A stretch of 64,000 nucleotides of DNA from Alteromonas sp. LOR (GTDB lineage Bacteria; Pseudomonadota; Gammaproteobacteria; Enterobacterales; Alteromonadaceae): positions 124,001 through 188,000 of the forward strand of contig NZ_JQFW01000031.1 of the NCBI RefSeq assembly GCF_000753865.1. The letters are read 5' to 3'. Positions within the stretch are counted from its first letter, which is position 1. Each line of letters starts with the position of its first letter. Positions 17,149-25,180 of the stretch are shown here, piece by piece. The position numbers and the translations under genes are program-made. The notes beneath the pieces were generated by a model that did no database searches, was not told the origin of the DNA, and saw only the letters and a program-made list of their open reading frames with translations.

Positions 17149-17189
17149 AATTTCGTTTGGCATTGACTACATGAAAAAGCCAACGAAAT
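17149..17189. promoter_or_regulatory. Inverted repeat upstream of the yceI-like gene
   Basis: AATTTCGTTTGGC (17149-17161) and GCCAACGAAAT (17179-17189) are inverted copies with one extra T, separated by 17 bp. They lie 27 bp upstream of the yceI ATG, where an operator would be expected. The regulator is unknown; a weak hairpin in the mRNA leader is the alternative. Confidence 0.4.
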
Positions 17190-17276
17190 CTATTGGGTAG
17201 CAATACGGCTAAATTGCACGGTCTACTGTGGGTAAACCGTGAGGATATTTATGCGATATTCAAAAACTCATACGTC

Positions 17277-18122
17277 TTATTTTGTGTATGGGTTTTCAAA
17301 GTCATCATACTTCACAATGTCCTGCCATGGCACGCGTTGATCGCCCATTACCACAAAATCTGGGTTCTCTAGCGAATGTCGCTTGTTATACGTCAGCGGT
17401 TCAAAGTTTGCCGTAGTAATACTGCCTCCAGCTTCAGATACAATGCACTGAGAAGCGCCGGTATCCCATTCGCCTGTAATGCCAATACGCATAAATACAT
17501 CTGCTTTACCTTCAGCGATAAAACACGCTTTCAGCGAGCAGCTTCCAAGAGGCAGCATGTTGTAGATACGTTTAGCACACATTCGGTTGAGCACTTTCTC
17601 ACGGGACTGACGTCGGCTAATTGCAATCATAACAACGCTACTTTTAGGGTCGCTCAACTTGCGTACCGAAATAGGCTTATCGCCTTCTGGCGTAGACTTA
17701 AATGCCCCTTTACCCTTTTGCGCGTAATAAATTGATTGCCCTGGGGGCCAAAAAATAACGCCAATAGTAGGTTCGTTGTTTTCAATTAATGCAATGTTCA
17801 CGGCAAAGTCACCGCTGCGAGCAATAAATTCTTGCGTCCCGTCTATGGGGTCAATAAGCCAGTAGCGAGTCCAGTGTTTTCGCTCGTCTAAACTCGCGTG
17901 CTTATTTTCTTCAGAAAGAATAGGAATGTCTGGGGTCGCTTCTGACAATCGTTTATTAATGATGTCGTTCGCAAGGTAGTCGGCACTGGTAACCGGTGAG
18001 TCATCGTCTTTCTGATACGCGTCAAAGTCGCGATTTTCATATACTTCTAAGACTGCTTTGCCGGCTTCTATTGCAACTTCTTTTGCCAATTCTAGTAGGT
18101 CGGGGTGGGCATCGTCGGGCAT
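17277..18122 (-). CDS. cysQ: 3'(2'),5'-bisphosphate nucleotidase CysQ
   Basis: The protein has 281 residues in the inositol monophosphatase-like fold. Metal-binding motifs are ILSEENK, WLIDPIDGTQEFIARSG and the later GEWDTGASQCIVSEAGG. CysQ removes the 3' phosphate of pAp and PAPS by-products of sulfate assimilation. The C-terminal tail is slightly extended. The gene starts 3 bp after the stop of nudE on the same strand, so the two are one operon, a pairing also seen in other gammaproteobacteria. Confidence 0.94.
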   Translation of the reverse strand: MPDDAHPDLLELAKEVAIEAGKAVLEVYENRDFDAYQKDDDSPVTSADYLANDIINKRLSEATPDIPILSEENKHASLDERKHWTRYWLIDPIDGTQEFIARSGDFAVNIALIENNEPTIGVIFWPPGQSIYYAQKGKGAFKSTPEGDKPISVRKLSDPKSSVVMIAISRRQSREKVLNRMCAKRIYNMLPLGSCSLKACFIAEGKADVFMRIGITGEWDTGASQCIVSEAGGSITTANFEPLTYNKRHSLENPDFVVMGDQRVPWQDIVKYDDFENPYTK

Positions 18123-18125
18123 AGT

Positions 18126-18689
18126 TTATTGTTCCTTTAACCACTTCTGAGCTAAAAATAGAGCAGCAATACAACGGGCTTCAACAAAATCTTCTCGTGC
18201 AAGTAAAGCATCTGACTCAGCAATCGGCCAGTTTATTACCTCTAAAGGTTCAGGCTCGTCGCCTTCAAGTGTTTTCGGATAAAGATCTCGTGCCATCACA
18301 ATTGTCATGCTGGCATTAAAGAAGGTAGGCGCCATACTTACTTGATGTAGCTCGGTAAGCTCCTTGGCGGCAAAACCTGCTTCCTCTTGAAGCTCTCTGT
18401 TCGCGGCTTCAAGCGCAGTTTCACCAGGGTCAATAAGGCCTTTTGGAAAACCGAGTTGGTAGGAATGTGTGCCGGCTGCATACTCTCTGATAAGTACCAT
18501 GGTATCGGCATCTAGCATCGGGACAATCATTACGGCACCGCGATTTCCGCCAGCCATACGCTCAAATTGACGGGTTTCACCGTTAGAAAATTCTAAATCT
18601 AAACTTTCTACCCTGAAGAGATTGCTTTGTGCCACAATCTTACGAGAATGAATTTGTGGTAATGCTTTATTTGGGTCAATTTTTCGCAT
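18126..18689 (-). CDS. nudE: ADP compounds hydrolase NudE
   Basis: The protein has 187 residues with an intact Nudix box (GLIDPGETALEAANRELQEE, ending EEAGF). E. coli NudE hydrolyses ADP-ribose, NADH and diadenosine polyphosphates. The N-terminal signature around FERMAGGNRGAVMIVPML agrees with NudE. The start CAT at 18687-18689 overlaps the plus-strand ATG at 18688, so the longest reading of the divergent yrfG gene would share bases with it; this favours the later yrfG start. nudE heads the nudE-cysQ operon. Confidence 0.94.
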   Translation of the reverse strand: MRKIDPNKALPQIHSRKIVAQSNLFRVESLDLEFSNGETRQFERMAGGNRGAVMIVPMLDADTMVLIREYAAGTHSYQLGFPKGLIDPGETALEAANRELQEEAGFAAKELTELHQVSMAPTFFNASMTIVMARDLYPKTLEGDEPEPLEVINWPIAESDALLAREDFVEARCIAALFLAQKWLKEQ

Positions 18690-18765
18690 GTCTCTCGCTA
18701 CATCTTTGTTATCATGTTCATTGAATTGCTCATATTCTAGCTTACTTCATTATAAGGAAAATCGC

Positions 18766-19464
18766 TTGCCCTTTCTGCCCTGGAATGAAATAGACACCGT
18801 ACTGCTTGATATGGACGGTACACTACTGGATTTACATTACGATAATCAGTTCTGGTTGTATCACCTTCCCAAACGATTAGCTGAAATTCGCGGTATTTCA
18901 GAAGCGCAAAGCCAAGCCGAAATGAAAAAGCGCTACGACAGCGTTTTTGGTCAAATTCAATGGTATTGTCTTGATTACTGGGCTGAGTCTCTATCCCTAG
19001 ATTTAGACTCTGAGTTTATGCCGCTAAAACGCGAGTTGTCTCACTTGCTCTCTATTCGCGAAGATACGGTCCCATTTTTAAACGCACTGCACACTTCTGG
19101 TCGCCAAGTGGTACTTGTAACTAATGCCCACCCGAATAGCTTGGCCTTAAAGTTAGAGCATACCCAGTTAGACGAGCATATAGATAATCTTATCTCCACT
19201 CATGAATTTGGGGTAACGAAAGAATCTCAATTGCTATGGCAACGTTTACAGGAGCGGGTTCAGTTTACTAATGAGCGAACGCTGTTTGTCGATGATTCTT
19301 TGCCTATACTGAACGCGGCTAAAACGTTTGGTATTAAACATTTACTGGCGGTGGACAATCCTGACCGCACCTTGCCAGACAGAAATATAACCGAGTTTCC
19401 CGCGGTGCGTGACTATCGTTTGATGGTTGATGACATTGTTAATAACCCGGTTACAAGGAGCTAG
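18766..19464 (+). CDS. yrfG: GMP/IMP nucleotidase YrfG, HAD family
   Basis: The TTG at 18766 gives 232 residues (E. coli YrfG has 222) and has AAGGAAA 5 nt upstream; an ATG at 18688 is in frame but lies in the divergent promoter region and overlaps the nudE start. The HAD motifs are DTVLLDMDGTLLDL (motif I), VLVTNAHP (II), a Lys in GVTKES (III) and LFVDDSLPIL (IV). The WYCLDYW segment is typical of YrfG. In E. coli nudE and yrfG also neighbour each other, with igaA between; igaA is absent here. yjjX follows 2 bp after the stop. Confidence 0.92.
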   Translation: MPFLPWNEIDTVLLDMDGTLLDLHYDNQFWLYHLPKRLAEIRGISEAQSQAEMKKRYDSVFGQIQWYCLDYWAESLSLDLDSEFMPLKRELSHLLSIREDTVPFLNALHTSGRQVVLVTNAHPNSLALKLEHTQLDEHIDNLISTHEFGVTKESQLLWQRLQERVQFTNERTLFVDDSLPILNAAKTFGIKHLLAVDNPDRTLPDRNITEFPAVRDYRLMVDDIVNNPVTRS

Positions 19465-19466
19465 GC

Positions 19467-20012
19467 ATGATTCCTGACACCATTTACGTAGGGTCTAAAA
19501 ACCCGGTAAAGATCAACGCTGCGCTTAATACCTTATCTGACACGTTAGAGCATGATTTTGATGCTGAGGGTATATCGGTAGAAAGTGGCGTGGCTGAGCA
19601 GCCCATGTCTGAAGCAGAAACCCGTGAGGGTGCTATCAACAGAGTGAAAGCCATGCTGAGCCTGCATGAAGGTGGCTTTCCAGATTCATGGTATGTCGCC
19701 ATAGAGGGCGGTGTGGATGTGTTTGAAGATGGCCCCGCAACCTTTGCGTATGTGGCTATTTACCACGAGGGGCATTGGTCGGTTACGCGAAGTGCAAGTT
19801 TGCCCCTTCCTGTAGCGGTGTTTCAAGCACTACAGCGCGGGGAAGAGCTCGGCCCGGTAATGGATGCCTTGTTTGATACTGTAAATGTAAAGCAAAAAGG
19901 CGGTGCCATTGGTCTGCTTACGCTGAATCACGCTACCCGCCAAAGTGTTTATGAAGTGGCGCTTACCCTGGCAATGGCAAAATTTCACTTTCCCGACCTC
20001 TACACCGATTAG
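19467..20012 (+). CDS. yjjX: Inosine/xanthosine triphosphatase YjjX
   Basis: The protein has 181 residues, matching YjjX, an NTPase that removes ITP and XTP from the nucleotide pool. Motifs include VGSKNPVKINAA at the N-terminus, EQPMSEAETREGAINR, the acidic YVAIEGGVD and the C-terminal KGGAIGLLT. It begins 2 bp after yrfG and is probably in the same operon, so two nucleotide clean-up enzymes are expressed together opposite nudE, a third. Confidence 0.93.
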   Translation: MIPDTIYVGSKNPVKINAALNTLSDTLEHDFDAEGISVESGVAEQPMSEAETREGAINRVKAMLSLHEGGFPDSWYVAIEGGVDVFEDGPATFAYVAIYHEGHWSVTRSASLPLPVAVFQALQRGEELGPVMDALFDTVNVKQKGGAIGLLTLNHATRQSVYEVALTLAMAKFHFPDLYTD

Positions 20013-20396
20013 CCATTTAGTGGTTCCCTTTGTTTTTTGGCGCCTTTTGCCCTCTTTGTTCTCTTTGAGTTAGCCACAAAAAAAGCTTATGCATCCCTAA
20101 TTTTCACCTTGATGTAAAAGGCCTTTGCAAAAACGCAGCGCAAAGGTCCGCACGCTAAGATAACTAAAAGGCAGTTTCCCCTTCTATGTATGCTTAATCG
20201 TAAGCGTATTTACATCAATTTTCTGAAATCTTTACCTTTACTCGTAATCTTTTCCCAATATTTATTCTTATTGCTTTATAGGCTGGAGCGTAATTTATGA
20301 ATTTAAGTTATTGAATTTAAAAGTTTATTTTTATTTTATACTTGTTGGCGTTGTAGTTGCACTACCTAGTTCATCAACAGAACAAGGAGTTTGACA
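20013..20396. other. Intergenic region upstream of the aldehyde dehydrogenase gene
   Basis: This 384 bp region has no ORF. CCTTTGC (20122-20128) and GCAAAGG (20140-20146) form a hairpin, perhaps the end of the yrfG-yjjX transcript. A very AT-rich stretch at 20290-20345 includes TTGAAT (20311) and TATACT (20337), a possible promoter with an over-long 20 bp spacer. Confidence 0.4.
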
Positions 20397-21776
20397 ATGA
20401 GCGAGACAATTAAGACGTATAACCCGACTACTGGTGAGCAACTTGATCATTATCAATTGATATCAGTGGAAGATGCCGAACAAGCGGTAACACGCTCTCA
20501 TGAAGCTTATCTAAATTGGAAGAAAACTTCCTTTGGTGCGCGAGCCGAAATTTTTAATAACTTAGCGGATTTGATGGAAGAACGCATCGACGACCTTGCT
20601 AACTTAATGACGCTTGAAATGGGTAAAGTAGCGGAACAGGGCAAGCAAGAAGTACAGCTTTGTGCCGAGATTTGTCGATATACCGCCGAACATGGCGCAT
20701 CATTTTTAGAAGATGAAGCGCGTGTATATGAAGGCGGTAAAGCTATTATTACGTATCAGCCCACGGGCGTTATCTTAGGTATTCAGCCTTGGAACTTCCC
20801 GCTATATCAAGTGATACGTTATAGCGCATCGAACATTATGGCCGGTAACACAACCGTGCTTAAACATGCGCAAAACGTGTTTGGTATGGCACAAGCTATT
20901 CAGCAACTTTACGAAGATGCAGGCTTTCCAAAAAATGTGTACCAATCGCTGATGATCGACGGCAGCACAGCAAGTGGACTGATAAAACATAAGCATGTTC
21001 GTGGTGTGACCTTTACCGGAAGTGACAGCGTTGGTAAGCAGGTGGCGAAAGAAGCTGCAGGCGAATCGAAAAAGACGGTAATGGAATTAGGCAGTAATGA
21101 CGCCTTCATCGTATTGGCTGATGCCGATATCGATAATGCAGTGGAAATGTGCATTAAAGGCCGAGTGATTAATAACGGTGAAACCTGTGTGGCAGCAAAA
21201 CGTTTTGTCATTTCAGATAGTGTATACGATGAATTTAGAGATAAATTTGTTGCGCAGTGTAAAAAGCTAACGGTAGGTGACCCTTCAAAAGAAGGGACAG
21301 ACTTAGGGCCCATGGCTCGTGAAGATTTACGTGACGAATTGCATGACCAAGTTAAAGAGTCTTTAGATGCGGGTGCAACCCTATCTTTAGGTGGCGAAGT
21401 GCCTGATGCAGCTGGCTACTTTTACCCAGTGACGGTATTAGAAAACGTATCGCCTGGTATGCCAGCCTATGATGACGAATTGTTTGGCCCAGTAGCCTCA
21501 CTAATTCGTGCCCGTGACGATAAGCAAGCCATGGAAATTGCGAACGATTCGCGCTATGGACTTGGCGGCGGTATTTTTAGTACCGATACAGATAACGCCA
21601 TTGCGCTTGCTAAAAATGAGTTTGATACCGGTATGGTAAATATCAACGGCTATTCACTCGCACAGCCTAACTTACCCTTCGGTGGTGTAAAAGACAGTGG
21701 TTATGGTCGAGAGCACGGCGGTTATGGTATTCGTGAGTTTGTGAATATCAAAACGATTATGGTAGCGAGTAACTAG
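20397..21776 (+). CDS. sad: NAD(P)-dependent succinate-semialdehyde dehydrogenase, YneI/Sad-like
   Basis: The protein has 459 residues from the ATG at 20397, which has AAGGAG 8 nt upstream. The aldehyde dehydrogenase active site is intact: catalytic Cys in NNGETCVAAKRF and Glu in VMELGSNDAF. Motifs that fit E. coli YneI/Sad include GVILGIQPWNFPLYQV, DLGPMAREDLRDELH and FGGVKDSGYGRE. Sad oxidises succinate semialdehyde to succinate, but related aldehydes are possible. The gene is complete and has its own terminator. Its last 360 bp reappear at 47673-48032 beyond the adhesin gene, so this 3' end marks the left border of a probable insertion. Confidence 0.88.
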   Translation: MSETIKTYNPTTGEQLDHYQLISVEDAEQAVTRSHEAYLNWKKTSFGARAEIFNNLADLMEERIDDLANLMTLEMGKVAEQGKQEVQLCAEICRYTAEHGASFLEDEARVYEGGKAIITYQPTGVILGIQPWNFPLYQVIRYSASNIMAGNTTVLKHAQNVFGMAQAIQQLYEDAGFPKNVYQSLMIDGSTASGLIKHKHVRGVTFTGSDSVGKQVAKEAAGESKKTVMELGSNDAFIVLADADIDNAVEMCIKGRVINNGETCVAAKRFVISDSVYDEFRDKFVAQCKKLTVGDPSKEGTDLGPMAREDLRDELHDQVKESLDAGATLSLGGEVPDAAGYFYPVTVLENVSPGMPAYDDELFGPVASLIRARDDKQAMEIANDSRYGLGGGIFSTDTDNAIALAKNEFDTGMVNINGYSLAQPNLPFGGVKDSGYGREHGGYGIREFVNIKTIMVASN

Positions 21777-21778
21777 GC
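21419..21778 (+). repeat. Left copy of a 360 bp direct repeat (3' end of sad)
   Basis: These bases match 47673-48032 with three differences, all at third codon positions and all silent. The left copy is part of the intact dehydrogenase gene; the match ends 2 bp after its stop codon (GC, then CC versus AA). Offset between copies is 26,254 bp. Confidence 0.97.
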
Positions 21779-21835
21779 CTCGTCGAATATGTAGAATCCA
21801 CTTCACCGGCGCTTAACGCAGTGAATATAGTTGAA

Positions 21836-21863
21836 GGCAGAGTGTAAAACTCTGCCTTTTTTT
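21836..21863 (+). terminator. Rho-independent terminator of the dehydrogenase gene
   Basis: GGCAGAG (21836-21842) pairs with CTCTGCC (21850-21856), followed by seven T. It lies outside the duplicated segment, 60 bp after the sad stop codon, and has no counterpart next to the right-hand repeat copy. Confidence 0.9.
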
Positions 21864-21979
21864 ATGGGTTAAGCACTTCTCAGTATATGCATTGGTTTCT
21901 CAGTGTACTCGTGCTATACCTATGATATTCCTATAAGTAGTACTAGGCGACTCCGCTTACTGTCTATAAATGCTGCATT

Positions 21980-22678
21980 TTGAAAAGCACACTGCATATG
22001 ACAATCACTAGATTTACGCTATTTTGCTCGCTCATTATCGCGTTGCTAGTCGTTGCTCAGCACCTATCAAATCCTTTGCATATAGAATTTTCGACGTTCG
22101 AGCAGGAAGTCAAAAATAAGTTTGGTGATGAAAGAGCGTTTGTTGTCGATGCGTTAGCAGAAACACTTTTATTGCTAAAAAATAAAAGCGACGAAGAAAA
22201 ACTAATCGGCGTAAATACATTTTTTGATAAACATATTGAATATGCGCTCGATGCTGACATATTCAACGAACAAGACTACTGGGCTACCCCTGCCGAGCTT
22301 ATCGGTCATTCAAAGGGTGACTGTGAAGATTTCGCAATTGCAAAGTACGTTGCTCTGCTACACTTGGGCATAGATAGAGACAAGCTTAGGCTCATATACG
22401 TCAAAGCCAAAATTGGCAGGAGTCGGATTACTCAGGCGCACATGGTACTGGGCTATTACGATATGCCATCTTCAGACCCATTGGTTTTAGATAGCCTTAT
22501 CTCAAGTGTATTACCTGGATCTCAACGAACAGATCTTGTCCCTGTTTTTAGTTTTAATGACTCAGGCATATGGCAACCGGGTCAGGTAAGTCAGGTGTCA
22601 AGTTCAACCAGTCGTCTATCAAAATGGCGCGATGTTATTGAGCGAATGAAGCAAGAAGGTATTAGCAGAAGGTCATAA
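21980..22678 (+). CDS. lapG: LapG-type periplasmic cysteine protease (BTLCP family)
   Basis: LapG cuts the N-terminus of a LapA-type adhesin and releases it from the cell. The protein has 232 residues from a TTG at 21980, or 226 from the ATG at 21998; neither has a clear ribosome site. A hydrophobic N-terminal segment (about residues 11-28) exports it. The transglutaminase-like triad is visible: Cys115 in GDCEDFA, His154 in AHMVLGY and Asp171 in VLDSL, numbered from the TTG. The acidic residues flanking the Cys match the calcium site described for LapG. lapD begins 5 bp downstream, as in the Pseudomonas lapG-lapD pair. Confidence 0.93.
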   Translation: MKSTLHMTITRFTLFCSLIIALLVVAQHLSNPLHIEFSTFEQEVKNKFGDERAFVVDALAETLLLLKNKSDEEKLIGVNTFFDKHIEYALDADIFNEQDYWATPAELIGHSKGDCEDFAIAKYVALLHLGIDRDKLRLIYVKAKIGRSRITQAHMVLGYYDMPSSDPLVLDSLISSVLPGSQRTDLVPVFSFNDSGIWQPGQVSQVSSSTSRLSKWRDVIERMKQEGISRRS

Positions 22679-22683
22679 AGCCT

Positions 22684-24618
22684 ATGTCGATTATTAAAGA
22701 GTTATGGCTCGCAATCGTCGCAATTTTTTTCATAACAATTGTCGCCAGCGTAAGTATTTACGGTGCAACAACAAAGCAGTATGTTGAAGAGCAGCTTTAC
22801 GCGAAAAACATCGATAACGCGACTATGCTTGCGCTTACATTGAGTCGATTAGATAAGGATCCCACATCTCTCGATTTATTTGTCATGTCGCAGTTCGACC
22901 TTGGGCATTACGCAAGAATTACACTTAAAGATGCCAATGGCGACACAATATCCGACTACCGCCAACCTATTCAGAATACTACAGATACACCGCGCTGGTT
23001 TGCGACATTTTTCTCACCCAATGTTAGCCCTGGTGTCGCGCAAATAAGTGAAGGTTGGGGGCAATATGGCACTGTTTTTGTTGAATCTGATATTAGCTTC
23101 ACCCTTGCGTCAATGTGGAGAGCGACATACCGATTGGCCATTGGTATTTTACTTATAGCACTGCTGGCAGGCTCTACAGGAGGCTGGCTTTTACGCATGA
23201 TATTGCGACCCCTTGATAATGTTGTGTATCAAGCAGAAGCATTTCAAGATTTGCGATTTATTAAACTAAAGGTGCCGAGAACCCTTGAGCTTAAACGGGT
23301 TGTGAACGCTATGAACTTTTTAGCAGAAAAGTCAAAAAAGGTAATGGAAGAGGAAAATAATCGACTAGACCTAATGCGTTATAAAACTCAGTTTGACGAT
23401 GAAAGTGGTCTTGCGAATAGAGACTATTTTATCTCAACTCTTAAAGGACAATTGGCATTTAGAGACATTCAAGGCACAAATTGTATTTTTCTAATCCGGT
23501 TTACAGAAGAGCAGGGCTTTTTGCGTATACCGGCTACAGAGAGGAAAAGGCGACTGAGGCAACTGGCGAGTGCTATTGATAAAACCCTTCAAGTTAATCA
23601 CCATAGCTTTTCCGACAGCCGCGTTGCAAGGCTGCAAAAAAATGAGTTCGTAGTTTTACTCACTGAAACTCATGATGCGAGTATTATTGCTTATGCCCTT
23701 TATAATGTCTGCACAGAAATATTTTGTAATCAAAATGACCCTGAAATATTTCAGTCTGTGGTAAAGCTGCGCGCTGACGATACTTTTTCAAGCGTGCTTA
23801 TGCGGGCCGACACTATGTTAAACGAAGCGCAATCCACAGAATTGGCATTTCCTTACATCGATAGCGCTGTAATGCGTAACGAGTCGTCGGAAGAAGAAAA
23901 AGCATGGGTAGAGGTGCTGACCTCGGCAATAACTCACTCAAAGGTTGAGACGTTTAACTACCCAGTTTTAAATATGGACAGGAAAGTAATTCATTTTCAA
24001 AGTTGGGCCGGGGTCAATATAGATGGAGAGCTTCGCCAAAGTGGATACTACACTCATTGGGCGCGCTACCTTGGATTACTCCCACAGCTCGAGCTGACAA
24101 CGATTACTTTTTTGATTAAGTATATAAATTCTACTAACTCCCAATCAAAATACGCTTTTTTGTGTTCAGAACAGTTTTTATTAGATAACGAAATTTTAGC
24201 GCAGCTGTACTATCAATTAAATGCTAATCCAAACGCAGCTAAGCAACTGTGTTTCGAGGTTAGGGAGTCTACTGCTACGCGCTTCCCCGACGCGTTCAAA
24301 CTTTTTTGCAATACGCTAAAAGTGAAGGAATGTGGCGTAGGGTTGAAGCGCGTCGGCGAGTCTTTTTCTCAGCTCATTAACGTTCAAGAGTTGGGTTTAG
24401 ACTACGTAAAAATTGATTCTGGTTTCATGGCTGATATAGAGAACAACCTAGCCAATCATGCTTTCTTACGCGGCTTCTGTTCACTGGCTCATACATTTGG
24501 TATCAAGGTTTATGCAGATGGCGTGAAACGCTCGGATCAGCAACAGCTGTTTACAGAACTCGGGATCGATGGAATAGTGTCTCATATAGAAGTTATAGAG
24601 CACCTTTTAGATGACTAA
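22684..24618 (+). CDS. lapD: LapD-type c-di-GMP receptor controlling LapG
   Basis: The protein has 644 residues. A transmembrane helix (8-28) leads to a periplasmic LapD/MoxY domain with GWGQYG; its Trp falls at residue 125, the position that contacts LapG in Pseudomonas LapD. A second helix (about 150-172) and HAMP segment follow, then degenerate GGDEF (RLQKNEFVVLL replaces RLGGDEF) and degenerate EAL (the EAL triplet is missing; CFEVRES and DYVKIDSGF mark the fold). It is therefore expected to bind c-di-GMP without making or cutting it. When bound it holds LapG inactive. The 3' end overlaps the convergent regulator gene by 26 bp. Confidence 0.94.
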   Translation: MSIIKELWLAIVAIFFITIVASVSIYGATTKQYVEEQLYAKNIDNATMLALTLSRLDKDPTSLDLFVMSQFDLGHYARITLKDANGDTISDYRQPIQNTTDTPRWFATFFSPNVSPGVAQISEGWGQYGTVFVESDISFTLASMWRATYRLAIGILLIALLAGSTGGWLLRMILRPLDNVVYQAEAFQDLRFIKLKVPRTLELKRVVNAMNFLAEKSKKVMEEENNRLDLMRYKTQFDDESGLANRDYFISTLKGQLAFRDIQGTNCIFLIRFTEEQGFLRIPATERKRRLRQLASAIDKTLQVNHHSFSDSRVARLQKNEFVVLLTETHDASIIAYALYNVCTEIFCNQNDPEIFQSVVKLRADDTFSSVLMRADTMLNEAQSTELAFPYIDSAVMRNESSEEEKAWVEVLTSAITHSKVETFNYPVLNMDRKVIHFQSWAGVNIDGELRQSGYYTHWARYLGLLPQLELTTITFLIKYINSTNSQSKYAFLCSEQFLLDNEILAQLYYQLNANPNAAKQLCFEVRESTATRFPDAFKLFCNTLKVKECGVGLKRVGESFSQLINVQELGLDYVKIDSGFMADIENNLANHAFLRGFCSLAHTFGIKVYADGVKRSDQQQLFTELGIDGIVSHIEVIEHLLDD

Positions 24619-25180
24619 ACTCCCCTAAATGAAGCAATAAATTAATCCTGTCTTTAGAATCGAATTTGTTGAGGATTGAGCCTACGTGCTCTTTCACAGT
24701 TCTTTCGGTAATTCCAAATTCTCTAGCTATTTCTTTATTACTAAGCCCATTTAAAATACCGCTCAAAACATCTTTTTCTCTGTTGGTAATTCCGTTTAAA
24801 GCGGGCTTTGGGTTCATTCTAACGGCAACGTCAGACGTAAGCGCTGCTAACAATTCGTTCGGCAGCCAAATCCCACCAGCGTTGACTACACGCGCCACTG
24901 ATGAAAGAAGCGATTGCGTTGCAAGAGCATGGCAATAGGCTTTGGCCCCTAAACGCAACGCAGTTTGCATTTCTATACGATCGTACTTATAAGTGAGCAG
25001 TACTACTGAACCTACTTTTTGCTTTGCTTCCGCCAGCTTTTTAGACCAGTTTTCATCTGTCGTTAAAAGCCAAATAAAGTCGCTTTCAGTACATTCAAGC
25101 TGCGAAATGTCGCGATAACTCTGCCACGAAAATTGAGTGGCAGCACTTTGCATATTTTCTTCAGCTATATAGTGTCTCAT
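24593..25180 (-). CDS. LuxR/NarL-family transcription regulator with pseudoreceiver domain
   Basis: The protein has 195 residues. The C-terminal 65 residues are a LuxR-type helix-turn-helix (LNGITNREKDVLSGILNGLS, NKEIAREFGITERTVKEHVG). The N-terminal part resembles a receiver fold by pattern, but I see no acidic pocket or clear phospho-Asp, so it is probably not a classical response regulator. Its ATG follows directly after the TAG stop of lapC, so it is translated with the exporter genes; it also converges on lapD with a 26 bp overlap. It may tune adhesin or exporter expression in the way CsgD/VpsT-like regulators control matrix genes; that role is inferred from position. Confidence 0.8.
   Translation of the reverse strand: MRHYIAEENMQSAATQFSWQSYRDISQLECTESDFIWLLTTDENWSKKLAEAKQKVGSVVLLTYKYDRIEMQTALRLGAKAYCHALATQSLLSSVARVVNAGGIWLPNELLAALTSDVAVRMNPKPALNGITNREKDVLSGILNGLSNKEIAREFGITERTVKEHVGSILNKFDSKDRINLLLHLGEFSHLKGAL

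Noticed and set aside
18688..19464. Longer yrfG start at ATG 18688
   Set aside because: It overlaps the nudE start codon and adds 26 residues absent from YrfG; the TTG at 18766 has a proper ribosome site.
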